A stretch of 64,000 nt of DNA, taken from NCBI GenBank assembly GCA_008921705.1, contig VFFE01009149.1, positions 1,681,779-1,745,778 of the forward strand. The letters run 5' to 3'. Shown piece by piece: positions 1 to 10,502 of the stretch. Under the pieces are notes generated by a model. The model ran no database searches. It was not told where the DNA came from and worked only from the letters and a program-made list of their open reading frames with translations. Position 1 is the stretch's first letter; every line of letters starts with the position of its first letter. The DNA comes from Burhinus oedicnemus. Taxonomy: Eukaryota; Chordata; Aves; Charadriiformes; Burhinidae. Both the position numbers and the translations under genes were made by a program.

Positions 1-3000
1 TTGCCTTTATCGAGCTCAAGTACCCTCAGCAGCTTTGCAGTTGTAATGCAAACCAAAAGAGTCTGTAGAGTGAAGTATAAAAGCAGCTCACACCGGTAAA
101 AAGTTGCTGAGTATCGTTGAGGTATGGAAGTGGATGGGTATACAAGAGGAAATGATTTGCAAAACAAAAGATTTCAGTGCTTGCATGAAGGGAAAGGTGA
201 ACTTTTTCAGAGAGGTTATTGGAACTATCCTTTCCTGCTGACTCAATGCTCTGTTTTAAGCTTCTCCTCTTCCGTAGCTTGCTGGCTCTTGACTAATTAT
301 AGGTTAATATGTCAAGAAGCAGTCACACAGAATTGCCCTCTGTATATTGGATTTTACATGCTAGCCTTTGGCTGCTAGCCCCACCGCAACATCAGGCTGC
401 TTGTATAAGTGGTTAAAAAGACACACTGGGCAGTGAAGACAAACAGTAATCACCACTGCAGCCACAGCCCCACAGTGGCGCAACCACAAAACTGGCATTC
501 ATAAAATAAGGAACTACATACAAGAAGCTGCCTACGCTGAAAAAATAGACTTTTCAGATGCTAGAGGTGTTAAATATAAGCGTGAGCACATTTTCACCAG
601 GGTTCCACAGGAGGTAGCAGTGATATCTCAGTGGCTGAAATACTGTGGTGATATGACATTTTATGGCATACGGCATTGTAAGACAACTCTTTTAATTTAT
701 TGGCTTCAGCTCAAAAGAATGATGTAGAAAAGTGCATATTGAGAAGACATGTTGCATTTAATTGCTGTATCTCAGAAAAATAGTTTCCCGGAGAAGCAGC
801 TGCATTTTACTTATTGATACTGTAGTGCTCTCACTTTCCCAGTATAAGGCCCATGTATAAGACTGCACACACTGGGTCATGTATGAGTACAATCAGGTGA
901 ACACAGGGTCCCCCAAGTCCTTTGGCTTGTATAGTGTCATGCATGATGTAGCGTCACACCATCTCTTGTACTGAGGCACTGTCTCTCAGATGGGATTAGT
1001 GGTAGATGATGAAGCCAACCAGGCAGCCACACTGGGATGTGGTATTGAGGAGCACACGAGGAATTCGCAATTCCTTACTGACACGGTACAGAGTCCAATG
1101 TGGTACTGAAATTGCAGAAGACAAGCAAATCAGAGAGAGCCTTTCCTCAGCCTCTCTTTTTGCCTAATGCAGCATTTGTGAATTTCCTAGTTTTACTCAA
1201 AGGTTCACAATATTTTCAAATCTGTGCTAGTATGTGTTGGTACTGCTAAATAGTAACAATTTGCATATTACTGCCCTTTTCTCACTTTTTTCCTTGCACC
1301 TTGCAGTGGGCAACTGTACTCTGCATGAATGGATGTTGTTCAGCGTTGTTCATGATTTTGTCTATTAACGCAGCATGGCATGCTTTTCAAGACGTGATAT
1401 ATGCCACATTTTTAAGCACAACCACTGATTTTCAACCTAAGTCTTTTCTCATGCCCAAAACTTATCATACAGTCATCATGAATACCAGTAAGCAAACAAG
1501 AGATTTCTTACTGACTTCTTTCCCTCTCTAGCATATATATCCATGTAGAGAACTTCTGAGCAAGGGAAAAGAGCAAAGCGCCTTTGACAAAGAGCCTACT
1601 AGCTTGGTAAAACTTTTGATCCTTGTTTCTGTTCTTCTCTTGCTTTAATTTGTGGTTAGCTCTTGCTAAGAACAGTTTCCTATATTATTTTGGTGTTTTG
1701 GTTACTTAACTTGCTAATCTACGATGCATTTAACCTGAATTTTAAGAGCTGTCATGTGGGTATAATGGGAATATGAAGGGTACAAAAGTAAAAATATGTA
1801 TACAGCTATTACACTTTACTTGTTCACATCAGCATCTGTCACTGATGAAACGCAAAGCACAGGTTTAACTTTTTGTGATTTTGCAAGGGGGAAATGAATT
1901 GCACCAAAATAATACTCCTGTTTATTAATTTCTTAATAAAACTGCAAGTACAAATATAAAATCACATCAGTTTTGAAAATACTTTCAACTTTCCTTTAGC
2001 AGAACTATCAAACAATAGATTTACTGGTATTCCTTAAACAAATTTCTTCATTCGCTGATGCAGCTAGGATTTTTTAAGCTTAGTACAACCTAATTACTTT
2101 TTAATATTTTCTTGCATTCAGAAAAATAGACTTCTCTGATTTTATATAGATTTTTTTCTCAACCTTTGAAGTGTCCACTCAGCCTGAATTTGTACAGATA
2201 TAGATAGTTTCCTTCTAGTCAGAAGAGAATGGCTGAGTCCACCCAGGAAAAGAAAATAAAAACAACAAACAACAAACGACAAAAAACAAGACCTTTATAG
2301 CCAGCAGCAGTTACAGTATCTGGGCAAATAGTCAGATATCTTACTAATTTCCAGGAAAAAACCAAGGATCTGTAACAGGCATTTAAAGTAACACAGGTCT
2401 AACATGAAATACATTCCTTAATTGTATACCGCTCATCTACTAGATGAATACAGTTGTTTCCATTTCCTTTTTCCTTTGAGTCATCTGTCACAGGGCGAAA
2501 ATGTGAAGCCCGCAAGCCTGAAAAGAAATCTTTCACAGAGCCTCAGAAAATATGCTATGTCTTGCAAGTCCAACCATCGTTTCTACATGATCCTGGAACT
2601 TCTACCTGACTCATTTTTTACTCAACAGGCAGCAATTCAGGCTTTTCCCTTCTGCTTTTCATGATTACTGAGGCCTTCAAAAAAGTGCAAGCACACACTT
2701 TCATTTCTGCAAATAAACTCAGTGATACCTGTGAGCACAGCAGTTCTCTCATAACACTATGACAAGTTCAAAAAAAACCCAAACCAGACCAAATGAAGAT
2801 GTTTCTTAACATAGGTCATATTTAAACTGTAAAATTCGCCATCACGTGGCAGTTTAGATGACAAGAGTTGTTATGGGCTCAAAAACGGAGCTGACAAATT
2901 CACAGAGGAAAAAAGTATCAAAAGCTATTGAACACAAATATATCTCTCATGACTAAGGAAGTCCATGAGCCACAGATTGCTAAAAACTGGGAAATTATAT

Positions 3001-3806
3001 CTAGAAGTATATATGGCTGCCTTGCTCTTATGTTCCTGCTAAAGCACCCATGCTGGCTATTTACAGACATGCAGTAATGAACTAGATATATCTCTCTGTT
3101 CTTTATGTTCTGCATATTATGCAGTAAAGTTTAGATACCCAAATCATAGAAGAAAAAATAGAGAAAGTAATTGTATCATAAAAATATAATGTAATGCTAA
3201 TTTCTGGAAAGCACTCCAGGAGTCATACAACAAGGCAATGAGGCATATGGTACTCACTGTTTGAGATCAAAACCCACTCCCTGAAATGCTTAAAAGCTAA
3301 TCATGGAGATTATTTACTGTTGGCTCTTGATGGTGATTTGGCATTTGACCAGTGAGTAATTCACGGATCAGGAGGGAGGATTGCTTCCTGATTAAATGGA
3401 TAACAAACATTTCAAGCAGATGCTCAACATAAATACAAACCAATAATAATGCACTTCCACTGTGAACTTTTGAAATTTATGGACAATTTCACAGATACAG
3501 CATAGCAGCCCAAATACTTACTGGCAATAGCTGATTAGATCTCATAGATAAAGTGAAATAGCCATTATATTTTTATCTTAAAGGGTATACATATATCCCT
3601 TTCATTGTCGGGGTCCTCATTAGACCCCTCCTGCTCTGGAGTAGCCTGATAACCTGTAGCAAAAACCATAGGTATAAATTTAGCACCTGAGCTATTCTCA
3701 CCGTTTTCCCTGAGAAAAGATACTAGTTTTAGAGGCAATGCTTCCAACTTGTCTTTCACAGAGTACCACTTGATACCTGAAAAAGTTCTTAACAAAATTA
3801 TGCCTG
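1..3806. other. Intergenic, no gene recognised
   Basis: AT-rich single-copy-looking DNA. ORFs are at most 84 codons and none shows a recognisable domain. A short A-rich run lies near 2258-2292. The minus-strand ORF 3795-3565 is discussed under findings. Confidence 0.6.
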
Positions 3807-3811
3807 AACAG
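3807..3811. repeat. Target-site duplication AACAG, left copy
   Basis: A perfect 5-bp duplication, matched by 4471-4475 on the other side of the solo LTR. Confidence 0.85.
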
Positions 3812-4160
3812 TGTCGTGGTTTGGGCCAGATTGGCCCAATCCGATGGAACGACAGATGCTCTCTCTCTCTCCTGCTCCGCTCAGGAGACAGGAAAGAGAG
3901 GGGAGAGAAAAGAGAGAAAAAGAGAGACTGAAGTGTTTAGTAGGAAATGAAATATACAAAGCCGTATCAAGCTCCCAGGATGACAATCACGTCACCAGCA
4001 GGCTCAGGGGAAGTCCCAGACTGGACTCAGTGACAGACAGGAACTGGATTCCGGATCTGGAGTCAGGATCAGGATCAGGATCAAAGGTAGATGCAGAGAC
4101 CGAGTCCTCCCAGGACGCCGGCCATTGAAGAAAAAAGAGGCTGACCCTTTGATCCCTCAG

Positions 4161-4170
4161 CTTATATACT
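4161..4170 (-). promoter_or_regulatory. TATA box of the solo LTR
   Basis: AGTATATAAG on the minus strand, placed between the U3-like right part and the downstream left part. A start about 25-30 bp further left (near 4132) would be expected. Present activity is unknown. Confidence 0.6.
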
Positions 4171-4178
4171 GAGCATGA

Positions 4179-4198
4179 NNNNNNNNNNNNNNNNNNNN
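4179..4198. other. Assembly gap (20 N)
   Basis: Twenty N inside the LTR U3. A fixed gap length probably does not reflect the true missing length. Confidence 0.95.
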
Positions 4199-4273
4199 CC
4201 GCAGGTGTGACCCCTCTACGCTTTTCCGCTTCTGACCCTCCAACGGGGCAAGTAGCAAAGTTGGCTGGCCTTG

Positions 4274-4286
4274 GTTGCCATAGCAA
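4274..4286. promoter_or_regulatory. RFX-type X-box in the LTR U3
   Basis: GTTGCCATAGCAA closely fits the paired half-site X-box bound by RFX factors. It lies about 105 bp upstream of the LTR TATA box in the element's own orientation. Binding is inferred from the motif only. Confidence 0.4.
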
Positions 4287-4470
4287 TAAGTATAAGCCAG
4301 AGCCTCTCTGCATCCCGTTCCTTGACATCAGCCATAAACATGGGTCTTATCACTCTGAGAACGAACGGTTTCCTGCACAACATGCTGTTAATTTCAGCAG
4401 TTAGAAGAGGCCCAGCTAACAAGCAAAGTTACCGAACAAAATTGGTCCTGCTTTACCTCAAACCAGGACA

Positions 4471-4475
4471 AACAG
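4471..4475. repeat. Target-site duplication AACAG, right copy
   Basis: The partner of 3807-3811. A 5-bp duplication fits ERVL/ERVK-like integrases. Confidence 0.85.
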
Positions 4476-6554
4476 ATACAGTTAATGTATCTCTTACAGC
4501 GCCAGCATTTTAGGACTTTTCTTGCATTGGGAAAGATCATCCCCGAGCTTCCAGTGTAACTCATGAGCTTGTAGCAGAGAATCCAGAACACATAATCTAT
4601 GATCTCTTTTTTATTATTATTATTTTTCTGTATTAAATCTCACAATTTCTCACACAATTAATATTTCTCTCCAATCTAATTGGACCTGACTACAGAATTT
4701 CTAAAAATTCAGTGAAGACTTTATTAAGCGAAAGTGGGAACGATGCAGATTATATAGGTTAATATGAGCATTGTTACAGAAAGTAACACACTTAGGTAAC
4801 TTGGCAACTCAGTGATAGGTTAATCTCAACAGAATTCAGAGTCATAATAGTGGAAGGGATGATTTCAAGTAATCAGAGCTGCTGATGGCTTCTACATTGA
4901 GTACAGCCACTCAAATAAAGTTCTAAGAATTTTTCCTTCACCAACACTGAAAATTACTGCTCATTTTGCAGTTCTGTTTAGAATAATAAACAAGATACAT
5001 TACAAAGGTTCATCAACAGGTAATGCCGCAATTAGATATTATAACTTTACTATGCACTTACAATACTGCATTACTTTTGGTCACTTGTATTGAAAAGATC
5101 CAGCAGAAGGCAATTTGAACGATTAGAGTCTTGGAATGATTTTTATATGAAAGAACAAGATCTGACAAGACAAGCATTTAGAATAATCAGTATTTTAGAA
5201 GGACATTGCTTAAATGTGTATGAATTATTTCACAATCAAAGGGCATAGGAACATCTAAAAAAATTTTTTTTTAAAATGTGACATTTAAAAAAAATAAGGA
5301 GAAGAATGTGTTTACGGGCATAGTTTGGGACCACTGACAAAAGCCAAGGGTGTCGGAATTTCTTCTGGCTCACCAGAGCCCTGTATAACCACTTGTCAGA
5401 GAGCAGAGGCTGACTGCAAATGTGCTGCAGACCCCAGGCCCTTGCCTCCAGGACCCTGGTGGTATATGGACAATATTTTGGGAACCACCCGTCTGCACAC
5501 TGAGCTGTGAGGCTGCCTGGCACAAGATGTTACAAAGCAGAGCAGGGCTTTAAGGAGGATTCAGCATTTTTACACGTGTCAAGAATGTCTGCAATTCCGC
5601 TCAATAAAATACAATATATGTATTACAAAAAGATGCATACCTTCATGCTTCAAGACATCACTAACTTCCTGCACTGGAGAAACTATTCAATAACATGCTA
5701 TTGCAAGCCACTGTGGGGAATTTTTAACTGTTTGGTTTGGGTTTTTTTCTGAAAAGTTTGTTATTCTCTCAATTCAAAGAAAAGACATTGGAAGAAATAA
5801 ACTATTGGTTGGATCTGCTGTGACAATTTATATATTACTTGACTGGTGCTTTGTCATATGAAAGAAAGACTAGTGTTTTGGATGCTGAAGGCTTAACAAT
5901 TATGATTAAGGTAAAAAAGGGAACACAGTGTTGGAAAAACATCATAAAATAAAGACTGGGAGACAGCAAAGCATGTATCATGAGATTATAATGAGTAACA
6001 CCATCTGGGACACAACAGTTGGCAAGGAAAATATTCAGGAAGTAAAGATAATGTTGCTTCCTTCTAGCATAGTCTGATCAATTCCTAAGGTAGTTGAGAC
6101 CTAGTACCTTGTCTGAATAAGCCATTGAAAAGAAATTTGGATGATGCTGGACTCTTAGTCATCCCAGTAAATTTAAAATGCTGATTTTAAAAAGTGTGGG
6201 AAGAGCATTAATGCAGAACTACTGAAGTTTCATAAAGGAAGAATTCTTTTTTGTTTTAAATTTAACCAAGATTGACTACAACTGAAAAAATAGTGCGGCA
6301 TATACCAAGAAAAGTAAAGTTATTCATCAAGAGGAAACATTCATTGGGGAAAAGAAAAGAAGATACAATGGACAGGAATATAGTTATTACACAGACACTG
6401 AGGAGATAATTTAAATTGAAAAAAAAATAATGAATGGGAATGTTATAAAAGCAATAATGAATGCAACTGAGAAAATTCAGAAAGTATTCCAAGTAATGTA
6501 TAGGAATGCAGCAGGAATAACAGATAGTTTTAGGGACAAGTATATGATATGATG
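4476..6554. other. Intergenic, no gene recognised
   Basis: AT-rich DNA with short ATT/A/T runs near 4605-4630 and 5257-5292. A slightly GC-richer stretch at 5300-5530 has two overlapping short ORFs on opposite strands, neither protein-like. Confidence 0.6.
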
Positions 6555-7194
6555 AATACACAGGCCAGCAATGTGCACTTGCAGCAAAAAATGGTAACGG
6601 TGTCCTGGGCTGCATTAGACAAAGTATTGCCAGCAGGTTCAGGGAGGTGATCCTGCCCCTCTGCTCAGCACTGGTGAGGCCACACCTGGAGTGCTGGGTC
6701 CAGTTTTGGGCTCCCCAGTACAAGAGAGACACAGACATACCGGAAAGAGTCCAATAAAGAGCCACTGAGATCTTTAAGGGACAGGAGCGTCTCCCCTGTA
6801 AGGAAAGGCTGGGAGAGCTGGGACTGTTCAGCCTGGAGAAGAGAGGGGTCAGGGACGATTTTATTAATGTCTATAAATACCTGAAGGGAGGATGCAAAGT
6901 GGACAAAGCCAGGCTGTTTTCAACGGTGTCCATGACAGGACAAGAAGCAATAGGCACACTCTAAAACACAGGAGGGTCTGTCTGAACACCAGTTAACACT
7001 GTTTCACTGTGAGGGTGACCAAGCACTGGCACAGGTTGCCCAGGGAGATTGTGAAGTCCTCCTTCTTGAAGATATTCAAAAGCTGCCTGGACACAGTCCT
7101 GGGCAACTGGCTCTAGGTGGCCCTGTTTGAGCATGCGTGTTAGATCAGATTACCTCCAGAGGTCTTGTCCAGCCTCACCTATTCTGTGATTCTG
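6555..7194 (+). mobile_element. CR1 LINE, 5'-truncated 3' end
   Basis: Plus-strand reading gives the end of the CR1 ORF2 protein with stops and frame breaks: fragments such as [15 protein letters not shown] and RLGELGLFSLEKRGVR. The CR1 3' UTR follows (TGCCCAGGGAGATTGTGAAG...) and the octamer tail ATTCTGTGATTCTG at 7181-7194. It lacks everything upstream of the distal reverse-transcriptase region, the usual 5' truncation of CR1. It is inactive. Confidence 0.9.
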
Positions 7195-8596
7195 AGTAAG
7201 GAAAGGTGCTGGAATGGTGAACAAACAGGAGGTACTCATTGAATAGGAAATTTTGTCTACCTGAGCACTTGGAGAATGGAACTTCTAGTATCAAGAATGG
7301 AACTATTGATGGAAAGATCTTTAAAAGAGGTAGGATACATTTGGAAGACACTTCTGTAAATTCGCACATAGGTTTAGTGCACAGCTGGAGGAAAATCAGA
7401 TGAATGGATACATAGAAATAGAAAAAGAAATACTGAAGAGTAAAGGGAAGAGACAGCATGATGAAAATGTGTCCTAATATTAATGACAACAAAAGCAATG
7501 CATTTAATGAGAGTATTGCATATTACCTGGCTAGAAATAGATGAGGTCAGAGGAAAAAAACACTGAAATATTTATATAACAATAAGTTTTAGCAATAAAA
7601 TGAGTACTCTCAAAGTACTTACACAGCCGGTGAAACTGGATACAATAGGAATAGCAGAAATCTGACTTGCATGCTGCCTTGAAGGCCTTACCCTGTGTAA
7701 TGCAAAGGACTTCTATTTGCAGTTCAGTAGCCTGCTTTTCACTTGCAGCTCTGCCATATCACTCAAGTTGTCCTGGCCAGTGTTTTCCAGAGCTTCCCTG
7801 GCAGCATTTTTCCCTCGCTTTTGTTCTCTTGTTCTTGCAATCTTAGACCTGCAAACCCCAAAACTGTTGTTAGGGCAGGGTCTCATGGGAAGTCACCCTG
7901 CAAATGCATCTCAACATCCTTTGTGCATCACGACTCTTGTGACTCGCAGGAAGGTCTGTCTAAACATAGCGGTCATGAATGCTGCCCATGACTTGTGTCG
8001 ATGTGGGACTCTGCTGAACTGAGAAACAAAGGAAACTGGTGAGAAGTAGTAGAAGTCTTGTGTTTGCCTGGGTGAAAGCTGTCTGGAGCTTGCAGGTAAG
8101 GAAAAAATTGAAGAAGGGTCTTGAAGCCTGAGAGGGGCATATTAGGATTAATCATACGGCAGAGAGGTCAGTAAAGAGAGCTCTACCTAGAAAGCCAAGA
8201 TATACTGAGATAAATTGAGGATTTTTGAAAGCTAAACTAAGCTCTGTCTTTAAAGAAAAAAAAGTTAAAACCAATAGCAGATTTGCCAGACTTGTAACTG
8301 TGTCAGAAAAGAGGTCAAGGAATAAAGAATCACTATGCCATGCTGTGATGACTAGGTACGGTTTAAAGATAATCAAAATATAGTCCCAGACCAGATTAAT
8401 ATTTTGCTTTCCTTCTCAGTAAGAGTAATTATATTGAACACAGGGCAAAGACAGGATGGTTAATGGGAAATGAGAGCACAGAAACAAATAGGACTTCAAC
8501 CAAAGTATAATCAAACTTCAGGACAGCCTGCTGTGTTACAGCGTGTTTTATGGGAAACTAGTATTTTAGCTGGATAAGGAAGGGATTAGCAGAAAA
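7195..8596. other. Intergenic, no gene recognised
   Basis: No repeat family or coding pattern was recognised. ORFs reach about 107 codons on the minus strand (7498-7175) but are rich in Leu, Phe and Ser without motifs, as expected of AT-rich noise. Confidence 0.55.
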
Positions 8597-9225
8597 GTTG
8601 AATGACCTTGAGGACCAAAGTAATAGAAATGGGAAGGAATTCAACGGTGCAAAGTAAAAGGTCATGCACTTAGGGACTAATAACAAGAATCTCTGCTATA
8701 AACTTGGGAGTTCATCTGTTGAGAATGACAGAGGAGAGGGAAAACTTGTGTATGCTGGTCAGTCACAGGAAACCTGGATGATGTGATGTGTCTGTGAAAC
8801 AGGCAAGGAAGGATATATCCGCTAAGAGGGAATGAAATAATAGTGCCTTTATATAAATCATTGGTAGGGCTCCATGTATAACAGTAGCTGTCCATGTCCA
8901 GGGAAGGATTCAGAACGGGACAGAGGCACAGAAAGTCTGCTAGGAAGATCACAAGAATAAAAGCCTTTTATATAACAAGTGTCAGCAACTGGATTTTTTT
9001 AACAAATCAAAGGTTGAGATATTCTCTATAAAAATGTCTTGAGGGTATTTTTTCATTCAACACCAGGAAGATAATACAGCTGTTTAAACTAAAGGACAGC
9101 AGTGAAACAAGACAGTCATAAATTAGCTGTGACAGTATTGAGGCTGGAAATTCGAAGAAGGTTTTTAATGACAAACATGAGACTATCAAGTAGTTTTTTA
9201 GTAAAAGAACTGGTGGCAAAGCTTA
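8597..9225 (+). mobile_element. Very old CR1-type LINE relic
   Basis: The left part keeps recognisable pieces of the reverse-transcriptase C-terminal coding region in plus orientation (AATGACCTTGAGGACC, AGTAATAGAAATGGG, AAGGTCATGCACTTAGGGAC). The right part keeps the TTGAGGCTGGAAATTCGAAG / AAGGTTTTTAATGAC block that lies near the ORF2 end in ancestral amniote CR1s known from turtles and crocodilians. Divergence is high, with many indels and no open frame. It appears much older than the CR1 copies at 6555 and 21671. Confidence 0.7.
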
Positions 9226-9345
9226 AATATTTTAAGTCAGAGTTTCAGCAATTTATAAAAGCAATTTTATGAACTTGCATTATTCAGAGGTTTTGTAGTA
9301 TATCAGCCTGGAGGTCCCTTTCAGTCTTTTTTAGATAAGATTGAC

Positions 9346-9350
9346 ATTAC
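9346..9350. repeat. Target-site duplication ATTAC, left copy
   Basis: A perfect match to 10498-10502, flanking the ERVL-like solo LTR. Confidence 0.9.
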
Positions 9351-9639
9351 TGTATTGGGTTTGCATGGCAAGGTTTTGGTAACAACTGGGGGCCGCAGGG
9401 ATGGTTTTCTGTGAGAAGCTGCTATAAGTTTCCCCCATGTCTGATAGAGTCAATGCCAGACGGCTCCAAGACAGACCCGCTGCTGGCCAAGGCCAAGCCC
9501 ATTTGTGATGGTGGTAGTGTCGGTCTGATAACATATTTAAGAAAGAGGGAAAAAAAACCCCAACTGCACAGTTGCAGCAAGAGAGAAGAGTGAGAATATG
9601 TGAGAGAAACAACTCTGCAGACACCTAGGTCGGTGAAGA

Positions 9640-10095
9640 AGGAGGGGGAGGAGGTGCTCCAGGCACTGGAGCAGAGATTCTCCTGCAGCCTGTGGTGAAG
9701 ACCATGGTGAGGCAGGCTGTCCCCTTGCAGCCCATGAAGGGTAATGGTGGAGCAGATATCCACCTGCAGCCTGTGGAGGACCCCATGACGGAGCAGGTGG
9801 ATGCCCTGAAGGAGGCTGTGACCCCGTGGGAAGCCCACACTGGAGCAGGTTCCTGGCAGGACCTGTGAACCCGTGGAAAGAGAAGCCCACACTGGAGCAG
9901 GTTTCCTGGCAGGACTTGTGACCCCATGAGAGACCCATCCTAGAGCAGTCTGTTCCTGAAGGACTACACCCCATGTAAAGGACCCATGTTGGAGCAGTTC
10001 ATTAAGAACTGCAGCCCGTGGGAAGGACTTATATCGGAGAAGTTCATGGACAACTGTCTCCAGTGGGAGGGACCTTGTGCTGGAGCAGGAGAGGA
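9640..10095 (+). repeat. Degenerate tandem units inside the ERVL-like LTR
   Basis: Blocks built around a GGAGCAG core followed by GTGGAAGG-like spacers recur roughly every 40-60 bp (for example at the CACACTGGAGCAGGTT copies near 9836 and 9889). This is an internal minisatellite-like feature of the LTR family, not a separate insertion. Confidence 0.65.
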
Positions 10096-10316
10096 GTGTG
10101 AGAAGTCCTCTTCCTGAGGAGGAAGGAGCAGCAGAGGCAACATGTGACAAACTGACCACAACGCCCATTCCCTGTCCCCCTGTGCCACTTTGTGGGGAGG
10201 AGGTAGGGAAATCAGGAATGAAATTGAGCCAGGGAAGAAGTGGGGGGGAAGGGGAGGGGGAGGGTGTTTTAAGATTCAGTTTTTATTTCTCATCATCCTT
10301 CTCTGATTTGATTGGT

Positions 10317-10322
10317 AATAAA
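10317..10322 (+). promoter_or_regulatory. AATAAA poly(A) signal of the ERVL-like LTR
   Basis: The hexamer is about 175 bp from the LTR end in plus orientation. It helps to orient the element and could terminate read-through transcripts. Confidence 0.6.
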
Positions 10323-10497
10323 TTAAATTATTTTTCCCCAAGTTGAGTCTGTTTTGCCTGTGACAGTAATTGTTGAGTGATCTCCCTGTCCTTGTCTTGA
10401 CCCACGAGCCTTTCATTATATTTTCTCTCCCTTGCCCAGTTGAGGAGGAGAGTGACAGAGTGGGCACCTGGCATCCAGCTAGGGTCAACCCACCACA

Positions 10498-10502
10498 ATT
10501 AC
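10498..10502. repeat. Target-site duplication ATTAC, right copy
   Basis: The partner of 9346-9350. Confidence 0.9.

Larger units (their letters stand above)
3812..4470 (-). mobile_element. Solo LTR of an avian endogenous retrovirus
   Basis: The element begins TGTCGTGGTTTG and ends CAAACCAGGACA, so the termini are imperfect inverted repeats of the TG...CA type. It is flanked by a perfect 5-bp direct repeat, AACAG (3807-3811 and 4471-4475), which marks a complete integrated LTR. Minus orientation is inferred from a TATA box (AGTATATAAG, 4170-4161) with GC-rich U3-like sequence on its right. A 20-N gap (4179-4198) interrupts U3, so the 659-bp length is approximate. No gag, pol or env sequence lies on either side, hence a solo LTR left by recombination. 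A shortened relative is at 47232-47492. Confidence 0.85.
9351..10497 (+). mobile_element. Solo LTR, ERVL-like avian family, 1147 bp
   Basis: The LTR starts TGTATTGGGTTTGCATGG and ends GGTCAACCCACCACA, flanked by a perfect 5-bp duplication ATTAC (9346-9350 and 10498-10502). Plus orientation is shown by a TATA-like CATATTTAAG near 9529-9538 at the left and a poly(A) signal AATAAA at 10317-10322 near the right end. The middle (about 9640-10095) is built from imperfect units with recurring CCCGTGG/GGAGCAG blocks, which is why long but meaningless ORFs occur on the minus strand. No internal retroviral genes are present. I recognise this LTR type from non-galliform bird genomes. Confidence 0.9.

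Noticed and set aside
3987..4328. 113-codon minus ORF across the gap
   Set aside because: It crosses a 20-N assembly gap inside an LTR; the frame across the gap is meaningless.
6262..6765. 167-codon minus-strand ORF
   Set aside because: It is antisense to the start of a CR1 fragment and otherwise AT-rich with Phe/Leu/Tyr-rich text; no motif.
9422..10168. 248-codon minus-strand ORF and several overlapping long ORFs
   Set aside because: They lie wholly inside the ERVL-like solo LTR, antisense to it, and result from its tandem GGAGCAG-type units, which happen to lack stops. No protein family.
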